64,000 nt of DNA, from positions 169,788 to 233,787 of the forward strand of contig NZ_QQBI01000002.1 in NCBI RefSeq assembly GCF_004302915.1, written 5' to 3'. Every line of letters starts with the position of its first letter. Position 1 is the stretch's first letter. This DNA comes from Komagataeibacter xylinus (lineage in GTDB: Bacteria > Pseudomonadota > Alphaproteobacteria > Acetobacterales > Acetobacteraceae). The position numbers and the translations under genes are program-made. Under the pieces are notes generated by a model. The model did not search any database and was not told the DNA's origin. It saw nothing but the letters and a program-made list of their open reading frames with translations. Shown piece by piece: positions 23,030-33,140 of this stretch.

Positions 23030-25705
23030 TCAGGCGGGGTTGCCGACCCTGTTGCGGGTGGCAAGGGCCGCCTGGGCCGCCGCAAGGCGGGCCACCGGCA
23101 CGCGGAAGGGCGAGCACGATACGTAATCCAGCCCGACTTCATCAAAGAAGGCGATGGAATCCGGGTCACCACCATGCTCGCCGCAGATGCCCAGCTTGAG
23201 GTCGGGGCTGGTCTTGCGCCCCCGCTCCACGCCAAGGCGCACGAGCGCGCCCACGCCATCACGGTCGATGGACACGAACGGGTCGCGCGGCAACAGGCCG
23301 TTATCGACATAATAAGGCAGGAACGAACCCGCATCATCACGCGACAGGCCAAAGGTGGTCTGGGTCAGGTCATTGGTGCCGAACGAGAAGAAATCGGCAT
23401 ATTCCGCAATCCTGTCCGCCTGGATGGCGGCGCGCGGCAGTTCGATCATGGTGCCGATATAGTAGTTGAGGTTGGTGCCCTCTTCCTTCAGCACGCGGGC
23501 GATCTCGTCTTCGGCAGCGCGGCGGGTGGTGGCCAGTTCGGCCTGTGTTGCCACCAGCGGGATCATGATCTCGGGGCGGATCGGCTTGCCGAGTTCCTTC
23601 TCCACGATCACGGCGGCCTGGATCAGCGCGCGCACCTGCATGGCATAGATTTCCGGGCTGGTCAGGCCAAGGCGGCAGCCCCGGTGGCCAAGCATCGGGT
23701 TGGTCTCGGCCAGTGCCGCGCAGCGGGCACGCACCTCTTCCACGCTCTTGCCCAGCGCCTGCGCCACTTCGGCCATCTCGGCTTCCGCATGCGGCAGGAA
23801 CTCGTGCAGCGGCGGATCGAGCAGGCGCACGGTTACCGGCAGCCCCGCCATGATGCGGAACAGGCTGGCGAAGTCATCACGCTGGAAAGGCAGCAGCCCC
23901 GCAATGGCCTTCTGGCGCACCAGTTCGTCATCGGCAATGATCATCTGGCGCACGAGGCCAATGCGATCAGGGCCGAAGAACATATGCTCCGTGCGGGCAA
24001 GGCCGATGCCCTCCGCGCCAAAGCGCCGGGCGGTGGCGGCATCGTCGGGCGTTTCGGCATTGGCGCGCACGCCAAGGCGGCGCACGCTGTCGGCCCAGCC
24101 CATGAGCGTGTTGAAATCATCGGACAGGGTAGGTGCGATGGTGGGCACGCGGCCCAGATAGACAGCCCCCGTGCCGCCATCGAGCGTGATCCACTCGCCC
24201 TGCGCGATGGTATGCGTGCCGATGGTCATGGTGCCGGCGGCGTAATCGACATGAATGCTGCCAGCGCCTGCCACGCACACGCGGCCCATGCCACGCGCCA
24301 CCACGGCGGCGTGCGAGGTCATGCCGCCACGGGTGGTGAGCACGCCACGGGCGGCGTGCATGCCGTGCACGTCCTCCGGCGAGGTCTCGATACGGACCAG
24401 GATCACGTCCTCGCCCTTGGCGGCCCGTGCTTCACATTCCTCGGCCGAGAACACGACGGCACCGGCAGCAGCCCCCGGCGAGGCGGGCAGGCCGCGCGTG
24501 AGCTGCACGCGCTCGGCCTTGGGGTCGAGCGTGGGGTGCAGAAGCTGGTCAAGCGAGGAGGCGGGCACGCGGCGGATCGCATCCTCCTGCGTGATCAGGC
24601 CTTCACGCGCCATGTCGATGGCGATCTTGAGTGCTGCGGCAGCCGTGCGCTTGCCGCTGCGGGTCTGGAGAATGTAGAGGACATTGCGCTGGACTGTGAA
24701 TTCGATGTCCTGCATGTCCTTGTAATGGGTTTCGAGCACCGAGCGCACGCGCATCAGCTCGGCGTATGCCTGCGGCAGGGTGGTTTCCATCGGGTGCTGG
24801 CCCGCCTCGGCCCGCGCGCACGCCATGGGCTGCGGCGTGCGGATGCCCGCCACCACATCCTCGCCCTGCGCGTTGATGAGGTATTCACCATAGAAGATGT
24901 TCTCGCCCGTGGACGGATCGCGCGTGAAGCACACGCCCGTGGCGCAGTCATCGCCCATGTTGCCGAACACCATGGACTGCACGTTCACCGCCGTGCCCCA
25001 TGAGGCCGGGATCTCGTGCAGCCTGCGGTAGGTGTTGGCGCGCGGGTTCATCCACGAGCCGAACACCGCCCCGATCGCACCCCAGAGCTGGTCCTGCGGG
25101 TTGGTGGGGAATTCGGTGCCGGCATGGGTGCTGATGAGGTGGCGGTAATCGGCCACGATGGTGCGCCACTGCTCTGCCGTGATGGCAGTGTCGTCTTCCA
25201 CCTTGCTGGCGCGCTTGAACTGCTCGAGCACGTCCTCGAAATGGTGGTGGGGCACGCCCATCACCACCGAGCCGTACATCTGGATGAAGCGGCGGTAGCT
25301 GTCCCATGCGAAGCGGGCATCGCCGGAGGAGCGGGCAAGGCCTTCCACCGTCTCGTCATTGAGGCCGAGGTTGAGCACGGTATCCATCATGCCCGGCATG
25401 GACACGCGCGCGCCCGAGCGCACCGAGACCAGCAGCGGGGCCGCGGCATCGCCAAAGCGCAGGCCCATGGATTTTTCAACCCGGGCCAGCGCATCGGCTA
25501 CCTGGGCGCGCAGGTCATCGGGATATTTGCGGCCATTTTCGTAGAAGGCCGAACAGACTTCCGTCGTAATGGTGAAGCCAGGCGGCACGGGCAGGCCGTT
25601 GGCCGCCATTTCCGCAAGGTTGGCGCCTTTGCCACCCAGAAGGTTGCGCATTTCCGCGCGCCCTTCGTTCAGGCCATCTCCGAAGCTATAAACCCATTTG
25701 GTCAT
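23030..25705 (-). CDS. ppdK: Pyruvate, phosphate dikinase PpdK
   Basis: PpdK interconverts pyruvate, ATP and phosphate with PEP, AMP and pyrophosphate, allowing gluconeogenesis from pyruvate or lactate. The 891 residues match the usual length. In order: N-terminal ATP-grasp (LLGGKGANLAEMAANGLPVPPGFTITTE), central phosphohistidine domain with the catalytic His and regulatory Thr in RGGMTSHAAVVARGMG, and the C-terminal TIM barrel with GHRGCRLG, SFGTNDLTQTTFG and the catalytic Cys in LGICGEHGG. AGGAA lies about 10 bases before the ATG. It is the first gene of ppdK-ppsR. Confidence 0.97.
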   Translation of the reverse strand: MTKWVYSFGDGLNEGRAEMRNLLGGKGANLAEMAANGLPVPPGFTITTEVCSAFYENGRKYPDDLRAQVADALARVEKSMGLRFGDAAAPLLVSVRSGARVSMPGMMDTVLNLGLNDETVEGLARSSGDARFAWDSYRRFIQMYGSVVMGVPHHHFEDVLEQFKRASKVEDDTAITAEQWRTIVADYRHLISTHAGTEFPTNPQDQLWGAIGAVFGSWMNPRANTYRRLHEIPASWGTAVNVQSMVFGNMGDDCATGVCFTRDPSTGENIFYGEYLINAQGEDVVAGIRTPQPMACARAEAGQHPMETTLPQAYAELMRVRSVLETHYKDMQDIEFTVQRNVLYILQTRSGKRTAAAALKIAIDMAREGLITQEDAIRRVPASSLDQLLHPTLDPKAERVQLTRGLPASPGAAAGAVVFSAEECEARAAKGEDVILVRIETSPEDVHGMHAARGVLTTRGGMTSHAAVVARGMGRVCVAGAGSIHVDYAAGTMTIGTHTIAQGEWITLDGGTGAVYLGRVPTIAPTLSDDFNTLMGWADSVRRLGVRANAETPDDAATARRFGAEGIGLARTEHMFFGPDRIGLVRQMIIADDELVRQKAIAGLLPFQRDDFASLFRIMAGLPVTVRLLDPPLHEFLPHAEAEMAEVAQALGKSVEEVRARCAALAETNPMLGHRGCRLGLTSPEIYAMQVRALIQAAVIVEKELGKPIRPEIMIPLVATQAELATTRRAAEDEIARVLKEEGTNLNYYIGTMIELPRAAIQADRIAEYADFFSFGTNDLTQTTFGLSRDDAGSFLPYYVDNGLLPRDPFVSIDRDGVGALVRLGVERGRKTSPDLKLGICGEHGGDPDSIAFFDEVGLDYVSCSPFRVPVARLAAAQAALATRNRVGNPA

Positions 25706-26261
25706 GTCTGTTCGTTCCTACGCGCGTCCGTCTGTCAAGGGTAACGCCTGCTCCGGCACAGGGTAAAAACAGACGACCGTGCTTTAATATTGTTTGTTGT
25801 TGGCAGGTCCGGGCAGTGAATTTAACCGGCACGGGCAAGGGCGGGCAATCACTATTTTCGCGCGCCCCGGCCCGCCACGCAGCCCGGCTCCGGGCGCGAG
25901 AAGTCGGACATGATGCGAAAAATGAAAATAATATCGTTTAATTACAAAGATATATTTTTATAAACTGTCATAACAAACACAGGTGCCCGGAAAGTGGGAC
26001 ACACATTATATTATTTTAATGATTTTAGTTATTTGATTTATGAATGAGTTTTTCCGTGCCGGGAAATGCCTGATTTTGCTGCATTGCGTTGTGCGTTGCA
26101 GCAAAAACGTTGCGCACCGCACAATAACGAAATGTAATTACAAAATAACCCGATCAATTCTTCAAAAAATACTTTAAAAATACCTCCAATCATGTTGACA
26201 CCCTACCGGGCTTTCCAGAAAAATTGCTGACGGCCACACAAAAACAAGAAGTTCGGTCAAC
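25706..26261. promoter_or_regulatory. Divergent intergenic region between ppdK and the DUF3311/SSS operon
   Basis: No gene is seen in 556 bases. From about 25910 to 26200 it is AT-rich. TTTTGCTGCA (26074-26083) and TGCAGCAAAA (26097-26106) form a perfect 10-base inverted repeat around GTTGCG-rich sequence, either a bidirectional terminator-like element or an operator. A TTGACA hexamer occurs about 70 bases before the DUF3311 start codon, without a clear -10. Confidence 0.45.
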
Positions 26262-26438
26262 ATGAAAAAAACCATACTCCTCCTGCTGCCCTTTGCCGGG
26301 CTGCTCTGGGTGCCGCTGTATAACCGGCACGATCCGGTGCTGCTCGGCTTCCCGTTCTTTTACTGGTACCAGCTTGCCTGGGTGCCCGTCACTTCCGTCC
26401 TGATCTGGATGGCATGGAAGGCGGACAAGCAGTCATGA
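26262..26438 (+). CDS. DUF3311 family small membrane protein
   Basis: This 58-residue product has two membrane segments: KKTILLLLPFAGLLWVPLY, then the signature GFPFFYWYQLAW, then VPVTSVLIWMAWK, ending DKQS. DUF3311 proteins are typically encoded directly before a sodium:solute symporter and are thought to be its small partner subunit. Here its TGA overlaps the symporter ATG (ATGA), which fits that arrangement. Confidence 0.9.
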   Translation: MKKTILLLLPFAGLLWVPLYNRHDPVLLGFPFFYWYQLAWVPVTSVLIWMAWKADKQS

Positions 26439-27946
26439 GCATCTCCCTGCCTGATAACGCCGCCATTGGCGTGTTTATCCTCTTTTTTGTCGCGACCATC
26501 GTGCTGGGCAGCACGGTGCGGTTCTGGCGCCCGCTGCTCAACCGCCGCAAGGCCGCGACCCACCACAGCCAGGGCGAGGAATGGGGGCTGGGCGGGCGGG
26601 AATTCGGCGCCTGGGTCACGTGGTTCCTGGTAGGGGGTGACTTTTATACCGCCTATACGGTCATCGCGGTGCCGGCGCTGGTCTATTCCACCGGGGGCTT
26701 CGGCTTTTTCGCGCTGCCCTACACTATCATCGTCTATCCGTTCATCTTTGCCGTAATGCCAAAACTGTGGACCATCGCGCGCGATGGCGGGCACGCCACG
26801 GCGGCTGACATCGTGCGCGCGCGCTTTGACAGCCGCACGCTGGAACTGGCCGTGGCCATAAGCGGGCTGGTGGCCGTGCTGCCCTATATTGCGCTGCAGC
26901 TGATCGGCATCCGCACGGTTGTCGAGGCGCTGGGCTATACCGGCATGCTGCCGCTTTTGTTCGCGTTCGTGTCGCTGGCGGCCTATACGTGGCTGGGCGG
27001 GCTGCATGCCCCGGCGCTGACCGCATTCATCAAGGATGTGATGATCTATATCGCCGTGCTGGCCGCCGTCATCATCGTGCCGATCCATCTTGGTGGCTAT
27101 GGCGCCATGTTCCATGCGGCGACGGAACACCTGCCCGCCATTCCCGGCGGCCGCGTCGTGAGCCAGGACCAGACGGTGCCCTATGCAACACTTGCGCTCT
27201 CCTCGGCTTTTGCAGCCTTTCTGTACCCCCATACGCTGACCGGCATCCTGGCGGCGAAATCCGCCGATACCATCCGGCAGAACGCCGTGTTCCTGCCCAT
27301 CTACACCATTGTGCTCGGGCTGATCGCGCTGCTGGGGCTGATGGCGCATGCGGCGGGGATCGTGACCACCTCGTCCTCGCAGGTGGTGCCGCAGCTTTTC
27401 CTGGCCATCTTCCCCTCATGGTTTGCCGGCTTCTGTTTTGCGGCCATCGCGGTGGGGGCACTTGTGCCGGCCTCGGTCATGGCGATCGGTGCGGCCAACC
27501 TGATCATGCACAACATCCTGCCCCGCCACAGCGAATCGGTTACCGGCTCGCGCCTGGCCGGGCTGGGGGTAAAAGTGGGCGCGCTGGGCTGTGTCGTATT
27601 CCTCAACGCCAAGTTCGCCATCGACCTGCAACTGCTGGGCGGCGTCATCATCCTGCAGACCTTCCCCGCCCTGATCATGGGGCTGCTGCCGCTGCGACTT
27701 TCGGCGCCTGCGCTGATTGGCGGCTGGGCCAGTGGCTCGCTGTTCGGGCTGGGGCTGTGCTGGCTGGATGGGCTCAAGCCCGTGCACCCCATTGCGTTTG
27801 GCGGCTTCTCGGCTTCCGTTTCAACCGGGTTGCTGGCGCTGGGCGTCAATATCGTGGTGACGATGGTACTGGGCAGCGTGATCCGGCTGGCGCTGGGGGC
27901 ATCGCCCTCCACCCTCCAGCCCCGCAGCGTGCGGCGGCAGGGCTGA
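26435..27946 (+). CDS. Sodium:solute symporter family transporter (monocarboxylate-type)
   Basis: This is a 503-residue, about 13-helix inner-membrane symporter. The start is the ATG overlapping the DUF3311 stop; the frame open to 26414 adds residues with no start signal. Family landmarks are GLGGREFGAWVTWFLVGGDFYTAYTVIAVPALVY, ISGLVAVLPYIALQLIG and YTWLGGLHAPALTAFIKDVMIYIAV. Close relatives paired with DUF3311 transport monocarboxylates such as lactate, pyruvate or acetate. The divergent neighbour ppdK, a gluconeogenic enzyme, makes that plausible, but substrate is inferred. Confidence 0.85.
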   Translation: MSISLPDNAAIGVFILFFVATIVLGSTVRFWRPLLNRRKAATHHSQGEEWGLGGREFGAWVTWFLVGGDFYTAYTVIAVPALVYSTGGFGFFALPYTIIVYPFIFAVMPKLWTIARDGGHATAADIVRARFDSRTLELAVAISGLVAVLPYIALQLIGIRTVVEALGYTGMLPLLFAFVSLAAYTWLGGLHAPALTAFIKDVMIYIAVLAAVIIVPIHLGGYGAMFHAATEHLPAIPGGRVVSQDQTVPYATLALSSAFAAFLYPHTLTGILAAKSADTIRQNAVFLPIYTIVLGLIALLGLMAHAAGIVTTSSSQVVPQLFLAIFPSWFAGFCFAAIAVGALVPASVMAIGAANLIMHNILPRHSESVTGSRLAGLGVKVGALGCVVFLNAKFAIDLQLLGGVIILQTFPALIMGLLPLRLSAPALIGGWASGSLFGLGLCWLDGLKPVHPIAFGGFSASVSTGLLALGVNIVVTMVLGSVIRLALGASPSTLQPRSVRRQG

Positions 27947-27969
27947 CGGGCGGCTATTAACAGACAGCG

Positions 27970-28047
27970 CTTCGGGACGCCGTTTTTTTCAAGGGAATGC
28001 GGCGCTTCCTGAAGTCTGCTGAAAAAGCTTCACCAAAAAATTCTTTT
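27970..28047. repeat. Dispersed hairpin repeat, degenerate full-length copy
   Basis: CGGGACGCCG-T7 with GCGGCGCTTCC gives a worn hairpin 1. GAAAAAGCTTCACCAAAAAA is the right-hand end seen in other copies. It starts 24 bases after the symporter stop. Confidence 0.65.
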
Positions 28048-28069
28048 ATTTCGATCTTGTGAAACATAG

Positions 28070-28099
28070 CGGCACGCCTGGCAGGCGTGCCGTTTTTTT
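28070..28099 (+). terminator. Strong intrinsic terminator after the symporter operon
   Basis: CGGCACGCCT and AGGCGTGCCG form a perfect 10-pair stem with a GGC loop, followed by seven T residues. Confidence 0.9.
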
Positions 28100-28204
28100 C
28101 ATGCCTTCAATCAGACTGGCGCCACACGCCTCTATCCCGATGAGGCGCCCCGCCCCGCGCGACGATGGCAGGGCAGGAAGAACCATCACAAGCCGGAAAG
28201 CGGG

Positions 28205-28426
28205 TCAGATGGCCTGCATATCAGATGGTACATGCGGCACCTCGGGCATGACCATGCGCCCCTGGCGGGCAAGCTGGCGCAAAATGCACACCACACCGGG
28301 CACGCAGTTGCCGCACTGGGCCCGACAGCCCTTGGATTCATAGACTTCCTTGGGCCTGACCGCGCCATTGCGGGCTGCGGTCTCCACGTCTGTGTCAGTC
28401 AGCATATTGCAGGAGCAGACAAACAT
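28205..28426 (-). CDS. bfd: Bacterioferritin-associated ferredoxin (BFD-like [2Fe-2S] protein)
   Basis: This is a 73-residue cytoplasmic [2Fe-2S] protein. The four ligands are seen as CSC near residues 4-6 and CGNCVPGVVC near 38-47, in the Bfd order CxC...CxxC. Bfd reduces the iron core of bacterioferritin to release iron when the cell is starved. A Fur-like motif 41-60 bases upstream fits iron repression. No bacterioferritin gene is in the window. Confidence 0.9.
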   Translation of the reverse strand: MFVCSCNMLTDTDVETAARNGAVRPKEVYESKGCRAQCGNCVPGVVCILRQLARQGRMVMPEVPHVPSDMQAI

Positions 28427-28754
28427 TTATCCATCCCATTCATGATGTGGCAGCACCATAATCACGAATGAGAACAAATCGCAATACCGGAAAACCTTAA
28501 AAAATAGTGAGTTCCTGCGTGGTAGGCTCCGCATCATGCCTGCTATATTTCCGTCGTGAGCGATAACATTATTTTTTTGACAGGTAGACCCACCAGGGGA
28601 ACAGGCTCCATGCCCTTCCCGTGCGGATGCCAACCTTTATCTCAATACATATTTGTACAGTCCATGCGCCGCCCTCCTGCACGCACCCGGATGACGGCAG
28701 GCGCAAAATACCATACCCCTACAATCCTTTTTCATGATGCAGGGGTTCACACGC
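28427..28754. other. Divergent intergenic region between bfd and the cyclodeaminase-like gene
   Basis: This 328-base gap holds the bfd promoter with a Fur-like motif and presumably the promoter of the rightward gene. No other gene is supported. Confidence 0.4.
28467..28486 (-). promoter_or_regulatory. Fur-like box upstream of bfd
   Basis: AATGAGAACAAATCGCAATA agrees at 15 of 19 positions with the palindrome ATTGCGAATxATTCGCAAT typical of Fur sites. It is identical at 16 of 20 positions to a motif at 49001-49020 upstream of the cupredoxin/FTR1 iron uptake genes. Assignment to Fur is by analogy. Confidence 0.6.
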
Positions 28755-29657
28755 ATGCAGCAGTATTCCGCGCCCGAAACACGCGCCCTTCTCCCCTTCC
28801 CTGCCCTGATCGATGCCCTGGCACAGGCAGCGCTTGATGTGGCCGCAGGGCAGATCCTATGCCCCGAGCGCACCACCATCCGCACCCGCAACCAGCACGG
28901 CGCACTCATGAGCATGCCCTGCGTTGCCGATGACATCATGGTCACCAAACTGCTGACCCTGTTTGCCAACAATCCGGCCGCCGGGTTGCCCACCATACAG
29001 GGGCAGGTCATCTGTGCCGAAGCGCAGGCCGGGCGTTTCCTGTTCACGCTTGATGGCCCCACCGTCACCATGCGCCGCACCGCGGCCATCAGCCTGCTCG
29101 GTATCCGCACGCTGGCCCGCGCGCCCGTGCGGCGCGTGCTGCTGATTGGCACCGGCACGCAGGCCATTGCGCATTTGCAGGCCCTTGATGCCGTCCATCC
29201 CGGCATTACCGTTGCCATACGCGGGCGCACGCCCGAGCGGGCGCAGGCCTTCTGCGCGGCACACGCCATGCCCGCACTGAACATGCGCCCCGAACAGGCG
29301 CATGAAGAGCCCTTTGATGTGGTGCTGACACTCACGGCCAGCACATCGGCCATCTATAATGAACCTGCCCGCGCCTCCTGCCTCGTCATAGGCGTTGGCG
29401 CCTACCGGACCGACATGGTGGAAATTGGCCCGACCACCATTGCGGGCAGCACCCTTTATGTTGACGACCCCATCGGCGCACCCACGGAAGCAGGCGACCT
29501 GTATCAGGCCGGAGTAGACTGGCAGACCGTCCACCCCCTCTCGCTGGCGCTGCAGGGCAGGCTTCCAGCCCCGGACCAGCCCGTGTTCTTCAAATCCGTC
29601 GGGTGCGCGGCGTGGGATCTGGCCGCCTGCCGGGCGGCCCGCCTGCAGGGAGGATAG
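28755..29657 (+). CDS. Ornithine cyclodeaminase / mu-crystallin family protein
   Basis: This is a 300-residue NAD(P)-dependent enzyme if it starts at 28755, where AGGGG lies nine bases upstream. ATGs at 28734 and 28737 give longer versions with no such site. The family pattern is clear: LPFPALIDALAQAAL, MPCVADDIMVTKLLTLFANNPAAGLPTIQGQV, the Rossmann motif LLIGTGTQAIAHLQAL, and VIGVGAYRTDMVEI. Members include ornithine cyclodeaminase, alanine dehydrogenase and Delta1-pyrroline/piperideine-2-carboxylate reductase. The missing usual RTAA-type Lys/Arg context does not allow a firm choice; a ketimine reductase is as likely as a cyclodeaminase. Confidence 0.85.
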   Translation: MQQYSAPETRALLPFPALIDALAQAALDVAAGQILCPERTTIRTRNQHGALMSMPCVADDIMVTKLLTLFANNPAAGLPTIQGQVICAEAQAGRFLFTLDGPTVTMRRTAAISLLGIRTLARAPVRRVLLIGTGTQAIAHLQALDAVHPGITVAIRGRTPERAQAFCAAHAMPALNMRPEQAHEEPFDVVLTLTASTSAIYNEPARASCLVIGVGAYRTDMVEIGPTTIAGSTLYVDDPIGAPTEAGDLYQAGVDWQTVHPLSLALQGRLPAPDQPVFFKSVGCAAWDLAACRAARLQGG

Positions 29658-30226
29658 CCCCCTCCTCCGGCCGGGCATCGGTCACACAGAATCAAAAAGG
29701 GCTGGTCGGGTCGACTCTCCTGCCGCAGGCGCGGGCACGCCGATTCCAGCCCTTTCCCAGCCGTCGGGAACAGCCCATGCCCCACATCCGCAACCGAGGC
29801 GACAGGTGCGCCTCCAGTGCTTCGGCACAGGATGTGGGCTGCCACCAGCACACAGGAGATTGTATCTTTTATATCACATTTCTTTAAGACATATGGAAAC
29901 ACGCAATACCTTGTTTTCAAGTTGTTATTACAAAGAACCAAATAACTTTTTATCCCCCGTCAACCACGAAAATGCATCAAAATAGCGGAGCATGCTGGAA
30001 ATTATTAGTTTATTGAAAATAAAAGATATTATCAGGGCATGCCCAGAAATTTCCAGGCCGCCATTAGTTTCGTTTTTCTTAAAGTTAACTTAAAGTAATG
30101 CATAACATTGTGTTGCCATGTCGCAACACACCGCATCCGCAATGACCGGGAGGCATTTTTCCCTCTCGTCAATTGTTACGAGCAGCCAATAAATAGCATG
30201 ACGAGCTATGGATTGCGGGGCCATCA
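29658..30226. promoter_or_regulatory. Intergenic region upstream of the TonB receptor
   Basis: No gene is supported in 569 bases. Near the 3' end, TGTGTTGC (30109-30116) and GCAACACA (30123-30130) form a perfect inverted repeat, and CTTAAAG is repeated directly just before it. These lie 100-150 bases before the receptor start and could be operator sequences. I see no convincing Fur box here. Confidence 0.4.
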
Positions 30227-32815
30227 ATGAACAGACGCACTTCTCTTTTGATTACGACTATCTGCTCTTTTGTTTCCTGTGGAGCGGTAGCCGCCACACC
30301 ATCTGGTAGCGCGACGACAGCGGATCAGAAGGGAAGCACCGTGCGGGCGCACCACACGGCAACCGCACAGACACAGGCGCACAGCCGTGCCGCTACCACC
30401 CTCAAGGCCAACAGGGCAGATAATGGGGGCGTGAACAGTTCCGGTGTCGAGCAGATCAGCGTCTCCACCGGCACGCACTCCACCAACCGCAAGGCGCGTG
30501 ACAGCATGAGCCCGGTCTCGGTCATCAGCGGGGCAGCACTGCGCCGCTCGGGCCAGATGAACCTTGCCGATGCGCTGACCCGCACCAATGCCTCGATCAA
30601 TGTCAGCGCCATGGGCGCCGATGCGGGTGCGCTGACATCCGCCATCCGCATGCGCGGCCTGAACCCCAATGAAGTGCTCGTGCTCGTGGATGGCAAGCGC
30701 CGCCACACCACGGCCAACCTCTATGCCGATTCAGGCCCGGAATCAGGGTCCACCCCCGTTGACCTGAACATGATCCCCGCCAACGCCATCGACCATATCG
30801 AAGTGCTCGAGGATGGCGCGGCCGCCATGTATGGCTCGGACGCGATCGCGGGCGTGGTCAACATCATTACCAAGAAGCAGGATCACGGCTTCAATTTCAG
30901 CGGCCAGACCGGTGCCAACGCCTATAACGGTGATGGCTGGAACTACCAGCTCAACGCCGATGGCGGCATGAAGCTCGGCCAGGACGGCTTCCTGCATATC
31001 AGCGGGCAGATGTACCACTCCGACCATTTCGTGGCCAACAACGCGCGTGATCACCGCCTGCTCGGCTCACAGCCCGCCAGCGCCTCCAGTGCGACCTATA
31101 CAGGCCCCAATGCTGGCAAGATTGCCACGAACTCCAACATGATCATGAGCACGCCGGAAGAAACGCGTGAAAATCTGGCGATTGAATGGGGCAAGCAGTT
31201 CACGCCTGGCATTAATTTTTACGGGCTTATCACCTATGCCCATCGTCACTCGGAAGCTTATGAAAACTACCGTACACCTTCCGTAGGCGGTAGCTGCACC
31301 GCGTGCGAAAGCATCGCCCCTTATGGTTTCTCCCCTCTGGAAACCATGGAAGAAAACGATTTTGCCGCAACACTGGGCCTGAAGGGTGACAACTTCATGG
31401 GCTTCAACTGGGATCTCAGCACCACCTACGGCGAAGATATCGATAAGATCGGCAACAAGAATACCCTGAACACCAGTTATGTTACTGCTTACGGCTCCAG
31501 CCCCCGTACGGCACGAGCCGAGACCTACAGCATGACGCAGTGGACCAACAACCTCGATTTCCGCCGTCACTTCAAGATCGGTGATGTCGTTCCGATGACG
31601 CTGGCCTTTGGTGCCGAAGAGCGTATGGAATCCTATAACATTACCGCAGGTGAGCCGGTCTCCTACGAAAACGGTGGCACGCAGGGTTATGCCGGTATTT
31701 CACCAGGTTCGGCCGGCACGTGGTATCGTGACATCTGGGCGTGGTACATGGATGGCGACTTCCGCCTGACCAAGAAGTGGGAGCTCGATTTCGCGGGTCG
31801 ACTGGAGCATTACACCGACGTCGGCAATACCGAGAACGGCAAGATTTCAACCCGCTACAATTTCAACAAGCGCATTGCCATCCGCGGCACCATCAGCACT
31901 GGCTTCCGTGCGCCCACACTGGCTGAATCGCACTTCAGCGCCGTCAACGTCTCGCCTACCGGTGCAAGTGGCCTACTGGCCGCCGATTCCGCCGCGGCAC
32001 AAGCTATTGGCGCAACCAAGCTGAAGCCTGAGCGCTCGACCAGCGTCAGCGGTGGCATCGTGCTGGAGCCTGTCGATAACTTCCATGTGGAAGCCGATGT
32101 CTACCAGATCAACCTGCGTGACCGTATCGTGCAGGATACCAACTTCGGTGGCAGCACCCCCTACGGCAACACGACGGAGGGCTATATCGCATCCCAGGCC
32201 ATTGCCCAGCTTGCTTCGCTGCCAACTGGCTTTACTGGCTACAACAATGTCTATGCCGACTACTTCACCAACGGCGCCAGCACCCGCACACAGGGTGTAG
32301 ACATCAAGGCGGATTATCTTTTCCGGCTGCACAAGTATGGCAACCTTGCACTGTCGATGTCGATCGATCTCAACCGCACCCGCCTGCACCATAACGGTGC
32401 CAACCTGAACCTGGCGGATATTGCCTCGATCACATCTGACAACCCGCGTAGCAAGATCATCCTGAACGCCTACTACACCTATAAAAACTGGGACTTCAAC
32501 ATCCGTCAGACCCGGTATGGCCAGACGACTTCCATGCTGCAGTACCAGGACTGGGGCCCCTCTGCCCTGCAGTATTCCAACAATGCCCTGCAGCAGTTCA
32601 TCAACACCCCGCACTGGATGACCGATATCGAAATTGGCGTACGCTTCCAGAAGAACTGGCACTTCGCCGTCGGCGCGAACAACGTGTTCAACGTCCGCCC
32701 GCGCATGATGTCGCAGGAACTCAATGCCCTTGGCGCCGAGCCGTATGACGAGAACTCGGCGCAGATCCCCATCACGGGTGGCTACTACTACGGTCGCCTG
32801 AACGCCAACTTCTGA
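30227..32815 (+). CDS. TonB-dependent outer-membrane receptor
   Basis: This is an 862-residue outer-membrane receptor driven by TonB-ExbBD. There is a signal peptide (MNRRTSLLITTICSF... ending GAVAA) and a long Thr/Ala/His linker (24-85). The plug domain runs about 95-215, with SPVSVISGAALRRSGQMNLADALTRT, IRMRGLNPNEVLVLVDGKRRH and IEVLEDGAAAMYGSDAIAGVVNIITKK. The beta-barrel ends in NANF with the terminal aromatic residue. Its closest look is to the large iron-complex/vitamin B12-type receptors common in acetic acid bacteria and sphingomonads, so ligand is unknown. A strong terminator follows and it appears monocistronic. Confidence 0.95.
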   Translation: MNRRTSLLITTICSFVSCGAVAATPSGSATTADQKGSTVRAHHTATAQTQAHSRAATTLKANRADNGGVNSSGVEQISVSTGTHSTNRKARDSMSPVSVISGAALRRSGQMNLADALTRTNASINVSAMGADAGALTSAIRMRGLNPNEVLVLVDGKRRHTTANLYADSGPESGSTPVDLNMIPANAIDHIEVLEDGAAAMYGSDAIAGVVNIITKKQDHGFNFSGQTGANAYNGDGWNYQLNADGGMKLGQDGFLHISGQMYHSDHFVANNARDHRLLGSQPASASSATYTGPNAGKIATNSNMIMSTPEETRENLAIEWGKQFTPGINFYGLITYAHRHSEAYENYRTPSVGGSCTACESIAPYGFSPLETMEENDFAATLGLKGDNFMGFNWDLSTTYGEDIDKIGNKNTLNTSYVTAYGSSPRTARAETYSMTQWTNNLDFRRHFKIGDVVPMTLAFGAEERMESYNITAGEPVSYENGGTQGYAGISPGSAGTWYRDIWAWYMDGDFRLTKKWELDFAGRLEHYTDVGNTENGKISTRYNFNKRIAIRGTISTGFRAPTLAESHFSAVNVSPTGASGLLAADSAAAQAIGATKLKPERSTSVSGGIVLEPVDNFHVEADVYQINLRDRIVQDTNFGGSTPYGNTTEGYIASQAIAQLASLPTGFTGYNNVYADYFTNGASTRTQGVDIKADYLFRLHKYGNLALSMSIDLNRTRLHHNGANLNLADIASITSDNPRSKIILNAYYTYKNWDFNIRQTRYGQTTSMLQYQDWGPSALQYSNNALQQFINTPHWMTDIEIGVRFQKNWHFAVGANNVFNVRPRMMSQELNALGAEPYDENSAQIPITGGYYYGRLNANF

Positions 32816-32841
32816 CCGTTTCCACCTGCCCTGACGACAAT

Positions 32842-32873
32842 GCCCATGGTGAAAGCCATGGGCATTTTTTTGT
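32842..32873 (+). terminator. Intrinsic terminator of the TonB receptor gene
   Basis: ATGCCCATGG and CCATGGGCAT form a perfect 10-pair stem with loop TGAAAG, followed by a run of seven T residues. The next 265 bases up to nsrR hold no other gene I can support. Confidence 0.95.
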
Positions 32874-33140
32874 CCCCTGCTGGAGCCCAATCCACGCCCG
32901 GGCGCAGCCCTGCCACGGCGATTCCCTGTCGGGTAACCGTTATTGAGACCCTTGCATGTCCGGATTGCGCCCGGAAGCCGCCTTCCCCCGCAGTCGCACC
33001 GCCAGCGTGCAACCGGCCTGATGATGTTGATCTTTTCCCCCTGCCAGGCTGCCCTTTCCCCCACCCCTATCGGACGCAGCCGGGACGGAGAATAGCATTA
33101 ACCACTGGAATTAACGGGAAAACTCTATATATCTCCTTCC

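Noticed and set aside
23027..25003. 658-residue plus-strand frame opposite ppdK
   Set aside because: It mirrors ppdK codon third positions and has no recognisable domain.
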